A stretch of DNA of 64,000 bases from 2-12-FULL-35-23 sp965196985 (GTDB lineage: Bacteria > Pseudomonadota > Gammaproteobacteria > UBA12402). Where the stretch lies: the NCBI GenBank assembly GCA_965196985.1, contig CBDALO010000201.1:24024-88023 (forward strand). Direction: 5' to 3'. Position numbers and translations under genes: made by a program. Position 1 is the stretch's first letter. Each line of letters opens with the position of its first letter. Below are positions 1-9,370 of this stretch, one piece after another. A model generated the notes under the pieces. That model was not told the DNA's origin. It searched no databases and was given only the letters and a program-made list of their open reading frames with translations.

Positions 1-1346
1 ACCGGAGGATCAAGAAGATGATGAAGCAGTTGTTGTCTCTTCTCACAAACGTAAGAAGAAGGTCAAGAATGAATTACCTGTGACGGTGAGAATCATTCCA
101 GTACCTGATGACCAGCGTATTTGTCCTTGCGGTAAAGAAAAATGCCCAATGGGTTTTGAGACTAAAAAAATACTGAACTACAAACCAGCTGTCTTTGAAA
201 TGATTGAAGAGCGCCGTGAAAAACTAGGCTGTGATTGCGAGCAAGGTGGTGTTACGGTTGCACCTAAGCCTTTACATATCCTACCTAAGGCCGAGGCGTC
301 TGAATCATTACTAGCGCATTTAGTGTCTAGTAAAATCAGGGATAGACAACCCTTTTATCATTTAGAAAAACAACTACGCTCACAATACGGCGTCAATCTA
401 TCCAGGCAAACTATGTCACGTTGGTTTATTGAGCTGACTAAACCTTTACAGCCGATTTATAATCTATTGAAGGATGAGCTGCTGGATTATGAAATAGCAA
501 GTTGTGACGCGACTAAATTACAAGTCTTAAAAGAGCCTGGTCGACGGCCACAAACTAAGTCACTGATTCATTGCATGCGAGGTGGTGCTCCTGGTCGTGA
601 GGTTATCCTGTTTGCCTATACGCCAAGTGACCACAGTGAGTTTCTAGTAGAATGGTTTCAAGGGTGGACTGGCAAGCTTCATACTGATGCAAGCCCTATA
701 TTCGACCAATTAGAAAATACCGGCGTTACGATCATTGCGCGCAACCTTCATGCCCGCAGGAAATTTGAAGAGATCACCAAGGCGACCAAAAAGAATGGGT
801 TAGCCGCTCATGCTATGCGGGTCTATAAAAAACTCTACCGGATTGAAAGAAAGGCGAAAGAAGAAGAGATGTCGCCTGAGCAACGCCTTGCGCTTCGGCA
901 GAAAGAATCAAAACCGATTATGGATGAGTACAAGGAGTGGCTAGAGGAGTATTATCCAAAGGTTCTACCACAATCTCATCTTGGCAGGGCAATGGAATAT
1001 GTCATCAAGCATTGGGAAAACATGACTCGGTTTCTTGATGATGGTAGATGTGAGATTGATAACAATCACACAGAGAGAGACATTAAGCTCTTAGTGCTTG
1101 CAAGGAAGAACTTTCTATTTTGCGACACAATGCCAGGCGCTAACGCACTAGCAATGCATGCAAGTCTAGCTCTAACTGCTGAACTGCATCATCACAATGT
1201 CTGTCGATACTTCACCTATCTTTATGAGCGCCTACCACATTGCAAAACATTAGAAGATATTGAGGCACTGCTGCCATGGAATGTGCCGCCGGATAGCACC
1301 TAGCACGTGTTAGCTACGGAAGCAAGGACGCCCGTGGATCGCTTAC
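1..1346 (+). mobile_element. IS66-family element, right-hand part (left part outside window)
   Basis: The element is cut by the window edge. Its right end at 1337-1346 reads, on the minus strand, GTAAGCGATCCACGGGCGTC. This matches the left end GTAAGCGATCCAGCAAGTAC of the second copy, which begins at 59639. The first 1215 bases match 62786-64000 with three substitutions (543, 740 and 890). Confidence 0.85.
2..1303 (+). CDS. tnpC: IS66-family transposase TnpC, N-terminus outside window
   Basis: This is the large transposase of an IS66 element. The frame is open from base 2, so any start inside the window (for example GTG at 80) is internal. The second copy shows that the true start lies about 215 bp further upstream. 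Visible features are the Cys-rich zinc-binding segment CPCGKEKCPMGF, the DDE-type core (SCDATKLQ, HTDASPIF, DNNHTERDIK) and the usual IS66 C-terminal tail. Compared with the 62571 copy it carries R for Q, R for C and A for T. The R in IARNLHARRKF replaces the Cys that the family normally has there, so this copy may be the mutated one. Confidence 0.9.
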   Translation, partial: PEDQEDDEAVVVSSHKRKKKVKNELPVTVRIIPVPDDQRICPCGKEKCPMGFETKKILNYKPAVFEMIEERREKLGCDCEQGGVTVAPKPLHILPKAEASESLLAHLVSSKIRDRQPFYHLEKQLRSQYGVNLSRQTMSRWFIELTKPLQPIYNLLKDELLDYEIASCDATKLQVLKEPGRRPQTKSLIHCMRGGAPGREVILFAYTPSDHSEFLVEWFQGWTGKLHTDASPIFDQLENTGVTIIARNLHARRKFEEITKATKKNGLAAHAMRVYKKLYRIERKAKEEEMSPEQRLALRQKESKPIMDEYKEWLEEYYPKVLPQSHLGRAMEYVIKHWENMTRFLDDGRCEIDNNHTERDIKLLVLARKNFLFCDTMPGANALAMHASLALTAELHHHNVCRYFTYLYERLPHCKTLEDIEALLPWNVPPDST

Positions 1347-1489
1347 AGATGTTTCACTGTCCCGGGTTATGGAGATACCCGAACTATGCGTAAGAAATAC
1401 CACATAAACAACCATGATTTTATCATATTATATTAACGATGAGCGATTATCATGAAACATATTGTTGATTGTTTTGAGGAAACTTAGTT

Positions 1490-3829
1490 ATGGGTGCTGG
1501 CTCTGATTTAAAAGATAAAATTAAACGTGATACAGGAATTACAGTATATAAAATTACTGATTATGAGGTTGAAGACGCTAACAAACTTTATGACTTATTA
1601 ACAGATGAAACCAATCAAATAAAGAGTTGGTTGTTATCTATTTCTCAGAATGGTAGAGAAACTATACCGTTTGACATAGCGGTAAATTTAGCTAGCGACA
1701 AACAAGTACTAAATTACCTTACTTCAATGGTTCAATCCAAACATATTTCAATTTCAAATAATACAGATTTAAAATTGATTAGGGATATTATTGTATCTTC
1801 ACGCCCAGATTATTTCACTTGCTTATTGTTAGTAGCAAGAAATAATGATCTTGACGCCTTATATAACATGGTAGTAATGGATATACAAGCTAGTGGCTAT
1901 CGGGAAGACAGAGCTAGTCGATACTATGACAGCATTATTGCTGTAGCTAATGGTAATAACGGTATGATAAGTCATGACCAGCTGAGATGGTTATCAAACC
2001 AAAGTCAAAGTTTTCAAAGTATGATGAACTCTATAGCAGGAGCGCAAAGTAACAGCATCAATCAAGAGGGCCTTAAAAAATTACATGATGATCCTAGTAA
2101 AGACTCATTTTATAATGATGTAGATGTTTTATCTATATTTAATAAACGTGGCGTTGTGGGTCTTAGCCACGCTAATTCTTTATACGATACGGCAATAGCG
2201 CTTTACGAGAAAGAGATTAAGCTGGGTAATGCCTCTGCGATGCGTAATCGCGCATATATGCATCAACTCGGCCTGGGTGGCTTAAAAGATTACGCGGCGG
2301 CAATAGCGCTTTACGAGCAAGCGATTAAGCTGGGTGATGCCCGTGCGATGAGTGGCCGCGCATATATGCATGAACACGGCCTGGGTGGCTCAAAAGATTA
2401 CGCGGCGGCAATAGCGCTTTACGAGAAAGCGATTAAGCTGGGTGATGCCTCTGCGATGAATAACCGCGCATATATGCATCAACACGGCCTGGGTGGCTCA
2501 AAAGATTACGCGGCGGCAATAGCGCTTTACGAGAAAGCGATTGAGCTGGGTGATGCCACTGCGATGTGTAATCGCGCATATATGCATGAACACGGCCTGG
2601 GTGGCTCAAAAGATTACGCGGCGGCAATAGCGCTTTACGAGAAAGCGATTAAGTTGGGTAATGCCACTGCGATACGTAATCGCGCATATATGCATCAACA
2701 CGGCCTGGGTGGCTCAAAAGATTACGCGGCGGCAATAGTGCTTTACGAGCAAGCGATTAAGCTGGGTAATGCCTATGCGATGCGTAATCGCGCATATATG
2801 CATCAACACGGCCTGGGTGGCTCAAAAGATTACGCGGCGGCAATAGTGCTTTACGAGCTAGCGATTAAACTGGGTAATGCCTCTGCGATGCGTAATCGCG
2901 CATATATGCATGAACACGGCCTGGGTGGCTCAAAAGATTACGCGGCGGCAATAGCGCTTTACGAGAAAGCGATTAAGTTGGGTAATGCCACTGCGATACG
3001 TAATCGCGCATATATGCATCAACACGGCCTGGGTGGCTCAAAAGATTACGCGGCGGCAATAGTGCTTTACGAGAAAGCGATTGAGCTGGGTAATGCCTGT
3101 GCGATGCGTAATCGCGCATATATGCATCAACACGGCCTGGGTGGCTCAAAAGATTACGCGACGGCAATAGCGCTTTACGAGAAAGCGATTAAGCTGGGTA
3201 ATGCCACTGCGATGAATGACCGCGCATATATGCATCGACACGGCCTGGGTGGCTCAAAAGATTACGTGGCGGCAATAGTGCTTTACGATCGAGCGGTTGT
3301 ATCGTTCAGCAACTTCCTAGATCGCGAAATAAGCGATCTTCTGAGCACTGGTAGTCAATTCTTTACGCCGAATAACTTAATAAATGCTCTTCTTCCACGA
3401 TTGAAAACTGGAGAAACGGTTTCTACTTCTATTTATCAGTGGTTAATAAGGCATAAAAAAGAGTTACTGAAACAGATTTTAGTTGGCGAGGATGATGATA
3501 CAGAAAAGTATAAAGTAATTCATTCTGCACTTACTGATCAGGACCATGTTTTATATAAAATATTTTACAAAAAGACTGGGTTTACACCTGTGAGCGTGGA
3601 TAAGCCAAAATCAAATTTAGGACAGCTTAGAATAAAACATGATGAGCTTGCTACAAATCTTAACCTTCCTGTATATGACGCAGGTAAATTTATGTCTAAC
3701 AGTTCAGCGTCTTTTTTTACGAATGCTTCTACTGCTAAAGTTGATACCTGTTGCGAACCAAGAGATGCTGTAGATGATTGTGAAGGATATGGGTCGGTTT
3801 TTAATAGTATTACAGATGCAGGATTGTAA
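1490..3829 (+). CDS. Sel1-like repeat protein, candidate host-interaction protein
   Basis: The product is 779 residues. An N-terminal region of about 230 residues has no recognisable domain. Ten tandem 36-residue units follow (about residues 235-594, consensus AIALYEKAIKLGNA then AMRNRAYMHQHGLGG), then part of an eleventh unit and a 170-residue C-terminal region. The units have the alpha/alpha layout of Sel1-like (TPR-related) repeats, which act as protein-binding scaffolds. No signal peptide or membrane segment is visible. The ATG at 1490 is preceded by GAGG. The gene stands alone between IS elements. Large Sel1 proteins in intracellular gammaproteobacteria are often secreted effectors; here that is inference, since no secretion signal was identified. 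The array has higher GC than the flanks of the same gene. Confidence 0.85.
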   Translation: MGAGSDLKDKIKRDTGITVYKITDYEVEDANKLYDLLTDETNQIKSWLLSISQNGRETIPFDIAVNLASDKQVLNYLTSMVQSKHISISNNTDLKLIRDIIVSSRPDYFTCLLLVARNNDLDALYNMVVMDIQASGYREDRASRYYDSIIAVANGNNGMISHDQLRWLSNQSQSFQSMMNSIAGAQSNSINQEGLKKLHDDPSKDSFYNDVDVLSIFNKRGVVGLSHANSLYDTAIALYEKEIKLGNASAMRNRAYMHQLGLGGLKDYAAAIALYEQAIKLGDARAMSGRAYMHEHGLGGSKDYAAAIALYEKAIKLGDASAMNNRAYMHQHGLGGSKDYAAAIALYEKAIELGDATAMCNRAYMHEHGLGGSKDYAAAIALYEKAIKLGNATAIRNRAYMHQHGLGGSKDYAAAIVLYEQAIKLGNAYAMRNRAYMHQHGLGGSKDYAAAIVLYELAIKLGNASAMRNRAYMHEHGLGGSKDYAAAIALYEKAIKLGNATAIRNRAYMHQHGLGGSKDYAAAIVLYEKAIELGNACAMRNRAYMHQHGLGGSKDYATAIALYEKAIKLGNATAMNDRAYMHRHGLGGSKDYVAAIVLYDRAVVSFSNFLDREISDLLSTGSQFFTPNNLINALLPRLKTGETVSTSIYQWLIRHKKELLKQILVGEDDDTEKYKVIHSALTDQDHVLYKIFYKKTGFTPVSVDKPKSNLGQLRIKHDELATNLNLPVYDAGKFMSNSSASFFTNASTAKVDTCCEPRDAVDDCEGYGSVFNSITDAGL
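2192..3271 (+). repeat. Ten tandem 108-bp repeats encoding Sel1-like units
   Basis: Ten in-frame 108-bp units lie inside the 1490-3829 gene. Differences cluster at a few codons, such as K/Q/L/E and S/T/R/Y/C next to LGNA, while most of each unit is the same at DNA level. This implies recent expansion or gene conversion. Confidence 0.9.
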
Positions 3830-3868
3830 GAGCCTACCTGGAAAAGAGAAGGCTCTCTTGGGTTTTAT
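3829..3868 (+). terminator. Probable terminator of the Sel1-like gene
   Basis: Just after the stop codon, GAGCC and GGCTC can pair, or alternatively AAGAGA and TCTCTT around the loop AGGC. A GGGTTTTA tract follows. An IS66-like element is inserted immediately downstream at 3871. Confidence 0.45.
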
Positions 3869-4410
3869 TAGTATCCGTTCAATATCAGCATGATTTGAAA
3901 ATAATTCAAAAAGTTCTTGACAGCTTTTTCGTGCAAATTTGGAAATTTTATATTGGAATCATCGTGTGTCATAAAAGCATGATGTGCGCTCTATAACAAC
4001 GCTGTATGCTCGGATTATTTTTTCATCGATCAGGTTCATGGCTTAAAAATAATTTCAGCAGTACGGCCATCTGTGTGGGGAAAATTTACCTTTTCAAACC
4101 CGTGGTATACTCTTCCTATGAAAAAACAACCTGACAAATCAGTTTTAGCCGATCTCATTGAGAGATTTAATAATACTGTTACACCAACAGCACTAGAAAC
4201 AGATTTTAGCAATGTATGTGAAAGTCAGGCTGAGAAAATCATAAAGCTAGAAGACAAGGTGCAATCGTTAAATAACGCATTAAATAAACATAAAGGTGAG
4301 CAAGGAAAGCCTAATGTTAGAAAGCAAACGCGCGCTAACAAGGACAAGGATCATTCCTCCGAGAAGGATAGAAAAGGAAATAAAACCAATAAAACTAGAA
4401 GGCCAAAATC

Positions 4411-5942
4411 GATAGAGCGTTATTTTGTCTGTAAAAACCAACTTCAGTACTTAGAAAAACCTTTAAAATTCTAAATGGCACTCTATTGTACCTGTCTCAT
4501 CGCATAATATCTTAAATTAATTATGCTAATCAATCTAAAAAATTATTTATACCTCAAATTTTTCTCCTCTCAAAATAAATTATTAACTTTTAGGTAATAG
4601 CAATTATATCTCGTTAATAAGAACAAGAATGATCTATCCTAAAACCCTATGAAGCCTTATTATTCACTTCAACTTAAGTATCTAGGTGATCCGCTCCACT
4701 GGTCATCAATTTCCACTAAAACAGCTGATACGAGCCTTAGGCACGATTCAGTATTAGGGAAAATTCCAACTGTATGCGTCCTTCTTTTTACCTCTCTGTT
4801 TACGCGCTCAGCTATGTTACTGGTTCTTAATCTTTTTTGATGCAGCCTGTCAAAGTTCATCACTACTAAGCCCTCCGGTATATTCACTTCCAACCAAGAA
4901 GAAAGCTCTGGTGCTGTTTGCTGATATTTATCTACCGCCATAGCCAATAGTCTTTCCGACTCATGAATGTTTGAGGCATTAAATATAGCTGTAATCTCCT
5001 CAGCTACTGGTTCCTTCATTGAGCGCTTTGGTATGTGAGCCTGAGCATTTTGCTGCAAATGAAATTGGCAGCGTTGCCAAGGAATACTGGGGAACACAGC
5101 TCTTCTAGCGGCTTTTAGGCCAGTATGAGCGTCGCTAGTAATCAACTCAATACCATGTATACCTCGCTCAACCAACTGCTGAAGAAAATCACGCCAATGT
5201 ACCTCAGCCTCTGATAACGCAACAGAAACACCTAGCACTGTTCTCTTGCCGGTTGATTCATCAAAGCCATAGGCTATCAATACCGCACAGTCTTGTACTG
5301 TGCCGCTAGTGCGCACCTTCTCATAACGTGCATCTAGCCAAAGATATTTTATCTTTCCTAACGGCTTATTTCGCCATTTCTTTAAATCTTCATCCAACAA
5401 TTTAGCGCAACGGCTTACCTCTGTGCTTGAAATATCTGTTCCACAGAGTTGCTTTAGCACCTTTTCAACTTTGCGCGTGGAAACCCCATGCACATACATT
5501 TCAGCGACAGCCAGCTTAAGTGCTCTATCAGAGCGTACACCTCGCTCTAAGACTGATGGATAGAAGGCTTCATTGGAGTCTCTAACCTGCGGTATCTGTA
5601 GCTCAAGCTGACCTTGACCTGTGTTAATTAACCTTGGTTTAAAGCCGTTCGCATATCCGTTTCTATCGCCAGTTCGCTCATAAGGACTAGCATTTAAATG
5701 GCGCTCCCTTTCTATTAACATAGCCTCATTCATCAACCTGGAGACAAGCTTAGGTAAACCTTCAAACCCCTCCATCGCTAAAACATGTATGGCTTCTTCG
5801 ATTAAGTTCTCATTTTTATAGCAGCTCATTGTCATTCCTCTTTTTTGGTTAAGTTTACCTTAAAAGGAATTTCTAATCTGACTGAGTCGCCTGCTTATTT
5901 TCAGCAAGTCAATGGAATTTACAGAAAGGATGGCGCACTAGC
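4411..5942 (-). mobile_element. IS256-family element, complete (copy 1)
   Basis: The element is 1532 bp. Its ends begin GATAGAGCGTTATTTTGTCT and, on the other strand, GCTAGTGCGCCATCCTTTCT, which are imperfect inverted repeats. The target duplication CCAAAATC lies at 4403-4410 and 5943-5950. Three further complete copies in this window have exactly the same length. Confidence 0.93.
4669..5829 (-). CDS. IS256-family transposase (copy 1)
   Basis: The mutator-type DDE transposase is 386 residues if it starts at the ATG giving MSCYKNEN, which has AGAGG seven bases upstream. An ATG two codons earlier is too close to that site. Catalytic residues are visible as D166 (YLWLDARYEK), D233 (LITSDAHTG) and E341 (SNIAERVNREVKRR), with the family motif WQRCQFH near residue 250. 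This copy has G for A in MEGFEGLPKL, I for V before PWQRC, and L for P in NFDRLHQK, so it is the most diverged of the five copies. Confidence 0.93.
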   Translation of the reverse strand: MSCYKNENLIEEAIHVLAMEGFEGLPKLVSRLMNEAMLIERERHLNASPYERTGDRNGYANGFKPRLINTGQGQLELQIPQVRDSNEAFYPSVLERGVRSDRALKLAVAEMYVHGVSTRKVEKVLKQLCGTDISSTEVSRCAKLLDEDLKKWRNKPLGKIKYLWLDARYEKVRTSGTVQDCAVLIAYGFDESTGKRTVLGVSVALSEAEVHWRDFLQQLVERGIHGIELITSDAHTGLKAARRAVFPSIPWQRCQFHLQQNAQAHIPKRSMKEPVAEEITAIFNASNIHESERLLAMAVDKYQQTAPELSSWLEVNIPEGLVVMNFDRLHQKRLRTSNIAERVNREVKRRTHTVGIFPNTESCLRLVSAVLVEIDDQWSGSPRYLS

Positions 5943-6427
5943 CCAAAATCTAGTAAAAAAAATCTCGAAGTCTCTAATACAGTGACACTAACAATTAATC
6001 CAGATTCGCTGCCCAGCGATGCTGTGCCAAATGGCTCTAAGAAAACACTTATCCAGGATATAAAAATTGCTGCTAATAACACTCTTTTTTTGCGCCAACA
6101 ATATTACTCCCCTTCTGAAAACAAACACTATACAGCACCTCTGCCAACTGGTTATGAGGGCCAGTTCGGCCCTACTATTAAAAGCTGGACAAGCTTCCTA
6201 AATACTCAAGGTGGTATGACGCTAGAAAGCCTTGAGACATTTTATAAAACCGCCAACATAGATATTAGTAAATCAACCATCCATAGCTTCACAATTAAAA
6301 CACCTACGATACTTGAGCCCGAGAAGGTAGAAGTTGTGAAGGCAGGTTTACAATCCACGAACTACCAGCACCTAGATGACACCAACGCTAGAGAGGATGG
6401 GAAAAACCGTTATGTTAATGTATTGGG

Positions 6428-7814
6428 GGGTGCTGCCTTTATATAATGTAGAAAATATAGCATAATATACACTTTAACTTGATTACGGATGGTGTTTGGA
6501 TGTTAGCTAGAATTCTCTCTGATGAAAATAATGAATTAACTATTGAGCTCAAGCTTCCACTAAAAGGATCCATGCTTGAATGTGAGGATGCAATTCTTGA
6601 CGGCCTTAATGAGGTTGGAACATTAGCCACTGAAAAAGCTTTAAGTAAGTTTGATGCAGATGGCTCTCCTATCCATGTTGAAAAAATAAAGCTAACAGCA
6701 CGAAGTAGAGATGAAGCAAATTATCAAACGCCTTATGGAGTTGCTCGAGTTAAGCGTTATGTTTATCAAACCTCTAAAGGCGGGAAGATCTTTTGTCCTT
6801 TAGAAGATAAGGCTAGAATTATCCAAGGATCAACACCGCGATTTGCAAAAATAATCTCACATAAATACTCAAACTTACCTGCTCCTAGTGTTATTGATGA
6901 TCTCAAGGTCAATCATAACCGTAAAATCTCACATTCATACTTGCAACGGGCAACTGATTTTGTTGGCGGTATTGCACAAGCCAAAGAGGCTGAGTGGGAA
7001 TATGAAGAGCCAAAGCTTGATGCAGGCATTGAGATGCTAAGTATTAGCTTAGATGGTGCATATGTTCTCACCGTTGATGATGGTTATAGAGAGAGCATGG
7101 TTGGAACTATTTCCATGTATGATAAGCATGGTGCACGCCTGCACACAACCTACGTTGCAGCATCACCAGAATATGGAAAAGATGAATTCTTTAATAGGCT
7201 TGAAAAGGAAATAAAGCTGAAAAAGAAATATTACCCTGATGCTAAAACAATTGGCGTTGCTGATGGAGCAAAAAATAATTGGCCATTTCTAAAAAAACAT
7301 ACTGATACGCAAATTTTAGATTTTTGGCATGCAACTGAATATCTCGGCGAAGCATCAAAGGCAGTATTTACCAAAAAATCTGAAAGAGATGAGCGTGATG
7401 TTTGGCTCGAAGAGAGATGTCATGACTTAAAGCACAAGAAAGGTGCGGCAGGTAGAATACTTGCTGAGCTTAAAGAGCATCTAAATAAAAAACTGAATAA
7501 ATCGCTTAGAGAAAAGCTAGAAGGAACAATTACGTATTTTGAAAATAATATTAAAGAAAAGCGAATGTCGTATCATAATTTGATTAAGCAGAATGCACCA
7601 ATTGGCTCTGGCGTCACTGAAGCAGCATGTAAAACAATTGTTAAACAAAGATTAGGCGGATCAGGAATGCGCTGGAAAGACAAGGGAATGAAAATCGTTT
7701 TATGCTTGAGAACACTAGTAAAGACTAAAGGCAGATGGGATCAGTTTTGGGAGAAGGTCAATGATTTTGGCGTGCCAGCAGCAATATAGCCTACATTATA
7801 TAGAGGCAGCACCC
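6428..7814 (+). mobile_element. ISKra4-family element, complete (copy 1), chimeric flanks
   Basis: The element is 1387 bp with near-perfect terminal inverted repeats GGGTGCTGCCT(T/C)TATATAATGTAG. No target duplication is present. The left flank is the IS66-like transposase gene and the right flank is the end of an IS256, so this copy sits at a deletion or recombination joint. Confidence 0.92.
6479..7789 (+). CDS. ISKra4-family transposase (copy 1)
   Basis: The product is 436 residues. DDE-type catalytic residues are probably D192 (ISLDGAYV), D262 (GVADGAKNNW) and E381 (GSGVTEAACKT), followed by the family hallmark QRLGGSGMRWK. The start here is TTG (TTGATTACGGATGG), whereas copies 2 and 4 have ATGATG at the same site. 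This copy alone has E instead of G in PIHVEKIKLT. The ends of the element lie 51 bp before and 25 bp after the gene. Confidence 0.92.
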   Translation: MITDGVWMLARILSDENNELTIELKLPLKGSMLECEDAILDGLNEVGTLATEKALSKFDADGSPIHVEKIKLTARSRDEANYQTPYGVARVKRYVYQTSKGGKIFCPLEDKARIIQGSTPRFAKIISHKYSNLPAPSVIDDLKVNHNRKISHSYLQRATDFVGGIAQAKEAEWEYEEPKLDAGIEMLSISLDGAYVLTVDDGYRESMVGTISMYDKHGARLHTTYVAASPEYGKDEFFNRLEKEIKLKKKYYPDAKTIGVADGAKNNWPFLKKHTDTQILDFWHATEYLGEASKAVFTKKSERDERDVWLEERCHDLKHKKGAAGRILAELKEHLNKKLNKSLREKLEGTITYFENNIKEKRMSYHNLIKQNAPIGSGVTEAACKTIVKQRLGGSGMRWKDKGMKIVLCLRTLVKTKGRWDQFWEKVNDFGVPAAI

Positions 7815-7916
7815 TTTTTTGGTTAAGTTTACCTTAAAAGGAATTTCTAATCTGACTGAGTCGCCTGCTTATTTTCAGCAAGTCAATGGAATTTACAGAA
7901 AGGATGGCGCACTAGC
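7815..7916 (-). mobile_element. IS256 right-end remnant
   Basis: About 102 bp are identical to the right end of the complete IS256 copies, ending GGCGCACTAGC. The transposase gene has been removed by the adjacent ISKra4 joint. Its outer end marks the point where an IS256 had inserted into an IS4. Confidence 0.88.
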
Positions 7917-8440
7917 AGAATATGGGTAATGGTTGCATCTTCATTCTTTGATTTTAGGCAGATTCCTATTTTTTCTATTTCACGAATAGACAGCAGCTTT
8001 TTATTAAAGTAATCACCAGATTCATAAAGACTCTTGGCCTCTTTATCTCCCTCAAATGGCTTTCCAGCCTCTATTTTCTTAATATGCTCAGCTTTTAAAA
8101 ACTTAGGGTCTTTATTGCTGTAGCTTACATGCGATAGTAGATGCACAGCCTTATCACCAGGTACTAATGCAACTGCGTTATGCGTGCTGTAACCATTGAT
8201 AATATCCCCGTCCAGACTCCTTACTTTACCTAGATTTTCAGTTTGCTTGCTATGTGGCTTTCTAATATCAGAAGGATCATGAAGAACATTAATTTTACTG
8301 GCGTGTGAAAGTTTTTCACAGCTCTGTTCTAGCAATACATCATTTGTTTTTATTGGATCTAAATCGGTGCTTTTATTTTCACCGGTAAGTGTACGAATCA
8401 TCTTTTTATACTCATTGTTATCTTTTGATGAACTGAACAA
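7917..8440 (-). pseudogene. IS4-family transposase, N-terminal half only
   Basis: This fragment encodes about the first 174 residues (MFSSSKDNNEYKKM to ATITHIL) of the 410-residue transposase found intact at 27198-28430. It stops where the IS256 remnant begins, just before the DREFDDND catalytic motif. The apparent continuation to 7883 is IS256 sequence. One difference from the intact copy is N for D in HASKINVLHD. It is not functional. Confidence 0.9.
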
Positions 8441-8656
8441 CTTACAACTACCTTCAGTTAATAGCTTTCCTACAATCGTCGATAGATTTTTTTAAAACAA
8501 CTTTCCCAGTTAATTTTGAAAAAAGAGGGGCAGCGTAATCGGCGAAGTTTAACATTTATACTCATCTCGTTAGTCTTGTTAAAAAGACAAAGCATAGTCA
8601 TTTTTACACAATATTTCAGCATTATTTTGCTGATTTAAATTTTGGGTAGTTTTCAG
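7917..8656 (-). mobile_element. IS4-family remnant (5' half)
   Basis: The sequence matches bases 27907-28646 of the complete IS4 at 27178-28646, up to its terminal repeat CTGAAAACTACCCAAAATTT read on the minus strand. The other half is missing beyond the IS256 joint at 7916. Confidence 0.9.
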
Positions 8657-8959
8657 TAGATTAGCGCTTAAAAATCTGATCGCATATCAAGATGCTATTG
8701 ACGGAAGTTAGCATGTTTTTTACTCCTAGTGGATAATTTATATTGAAACTATTTAGAATGGTTATGCGATGAGATAAATGGAGTAGCACTTATACTGCTG
8801 ACAAGCATAGACTCTCTAAAAACCTAGGTTTTTAGAGATTTGATAGCCGCTAATAACTCAGTGAAATTTGAATTATTTAGCTAGATAATAAGTGTAATTG
8901 AGAATGGAATGTATGGATTACAGTTATTGAATGTCAGAATGACCCCGTTTCTGTAATAA
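8657..8959. other. Non-coding gap between IS4 remnant and Rpn fragment
   Basis: This AT-rich stretch of about 300 bp has no supportable gene. The one clear structure is the 26-bp palindrome at 8813-8838, listed separately. Confidence 0.6.
8813..8838. repeat. Perfect 26-bp palindrome
   Basis: The half-site TCTCTAAAAACCT is followed immediately by its exact reverse complement with no loop. It could be a bidirectional terminator core, a binding site for a dimeric protein, or an insertion target. No U-tract makes it an obvious terminator. Confidence 0.7.
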
Positions 8960-9304
8960 GACCCACCGATTATTAAAGAACTGATTCAGCATGACTTGCT
9001 ACAATTAATCAAGACACTTGATGGTGGAAAACACATTTCTCGGCTGGTAAAATATGCGCTAGAATATGAGAAAGACAACTATGGTAGTGAAATTGTCACG
9101 CTGTTAGCTGAAGCACTACCTGATATGAAGGAGACGATTATGTCTGCAGCAGATCAATTACGGCAAGAAGGTATTAAACAAGAAAAGGTTTCTATTGCCA
9201 CCAATTTATTGAAAGAAGGATTAGGTGAAGACCTTGTGACTAAGGCTACTGGTCTAGATACAACAACGCTAGCTAATCTAAAAAAAGAAATTGCAAAGCA
9301 GTAA
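8960..9304 (+). pseudogene. C-terminal fragment of an Rpn-type (PD-(D/E)XK) recombination-promoting nuclease
   Basis: The frame opens right after two stop codons at 8954-8959 and has no start codon of its own. The fragment reads IKELIQHDLLQLIKTLDGG, then VKYALEYEKDN and DMKETIMSAADQLRQEG, and ends with a short coiled tail. This is the C-terminal part of the Rpn/YhgA-like transposase-derived nuclease family, which is common in plasmids and intracellular bacteria. The N-terminal nuclease core is missing, so this is a relic. An internal TTG at 8996 could in principle start a 102-residue product, but I see no ribosome-binding site. Confidence 0.7.
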
Positions 9305-9370
9305 GTTAGATATAACTTTTAGAGAGGTGTAAACAGTCAAGTTATTCTATCAATCGTCACTTAAAACATG

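Larger units (their letters stand above)
3871..6427 (+). mobile_element. Truncated ISBst12-like (IS66-group) element, split by IS256 and cut by ISKra4
   Basis: The left end GTATCCGTTCAATATCAGCA is the same as the tnp-proximal end of the complete copy at 60099-62045. An IS256 interrupts it at 4411-5942 with the 8-bp duplication CCAAAATC on both sides. The 3' part is missing beyond 6427, where an ISKra4 abuts without a target duplication, indicating a deletion. Confidence 0.85.
4118..6427 (+). pseudogene. Single-protein IS66-like transposase, interrupted and 3'-truncated
   Basis: The 5' part (4118-4410) encodes MKKQPDKSVLADLIERF and onwards. The second part (5951-6427) continues at SNTVTLTINPDS and stops at KNRYVNVLG, just after the catalytic-type DDTNARE segment. 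Together they match the first half of the intact 60146-61798 protein. Reading through the IS256 junction adds spurious residues (IERYFVCKNQ) on one side. The C-terminal half, including the catalytic Glu region, is absent, so the gene is dead. Confidence 0.85.

Noticed and set aside
2433..3167. Two 64-codon open frames on the minus strand with repeated sequence
   Set aside because: They are antisense shadows of the Sel1 repeat array and have no ribosome sites.
4649..4840. 63-codon frames opposite the 3' end of each IS256 transposase
   Set aside because: They are antisense shadows repeated in every IS256 copy.
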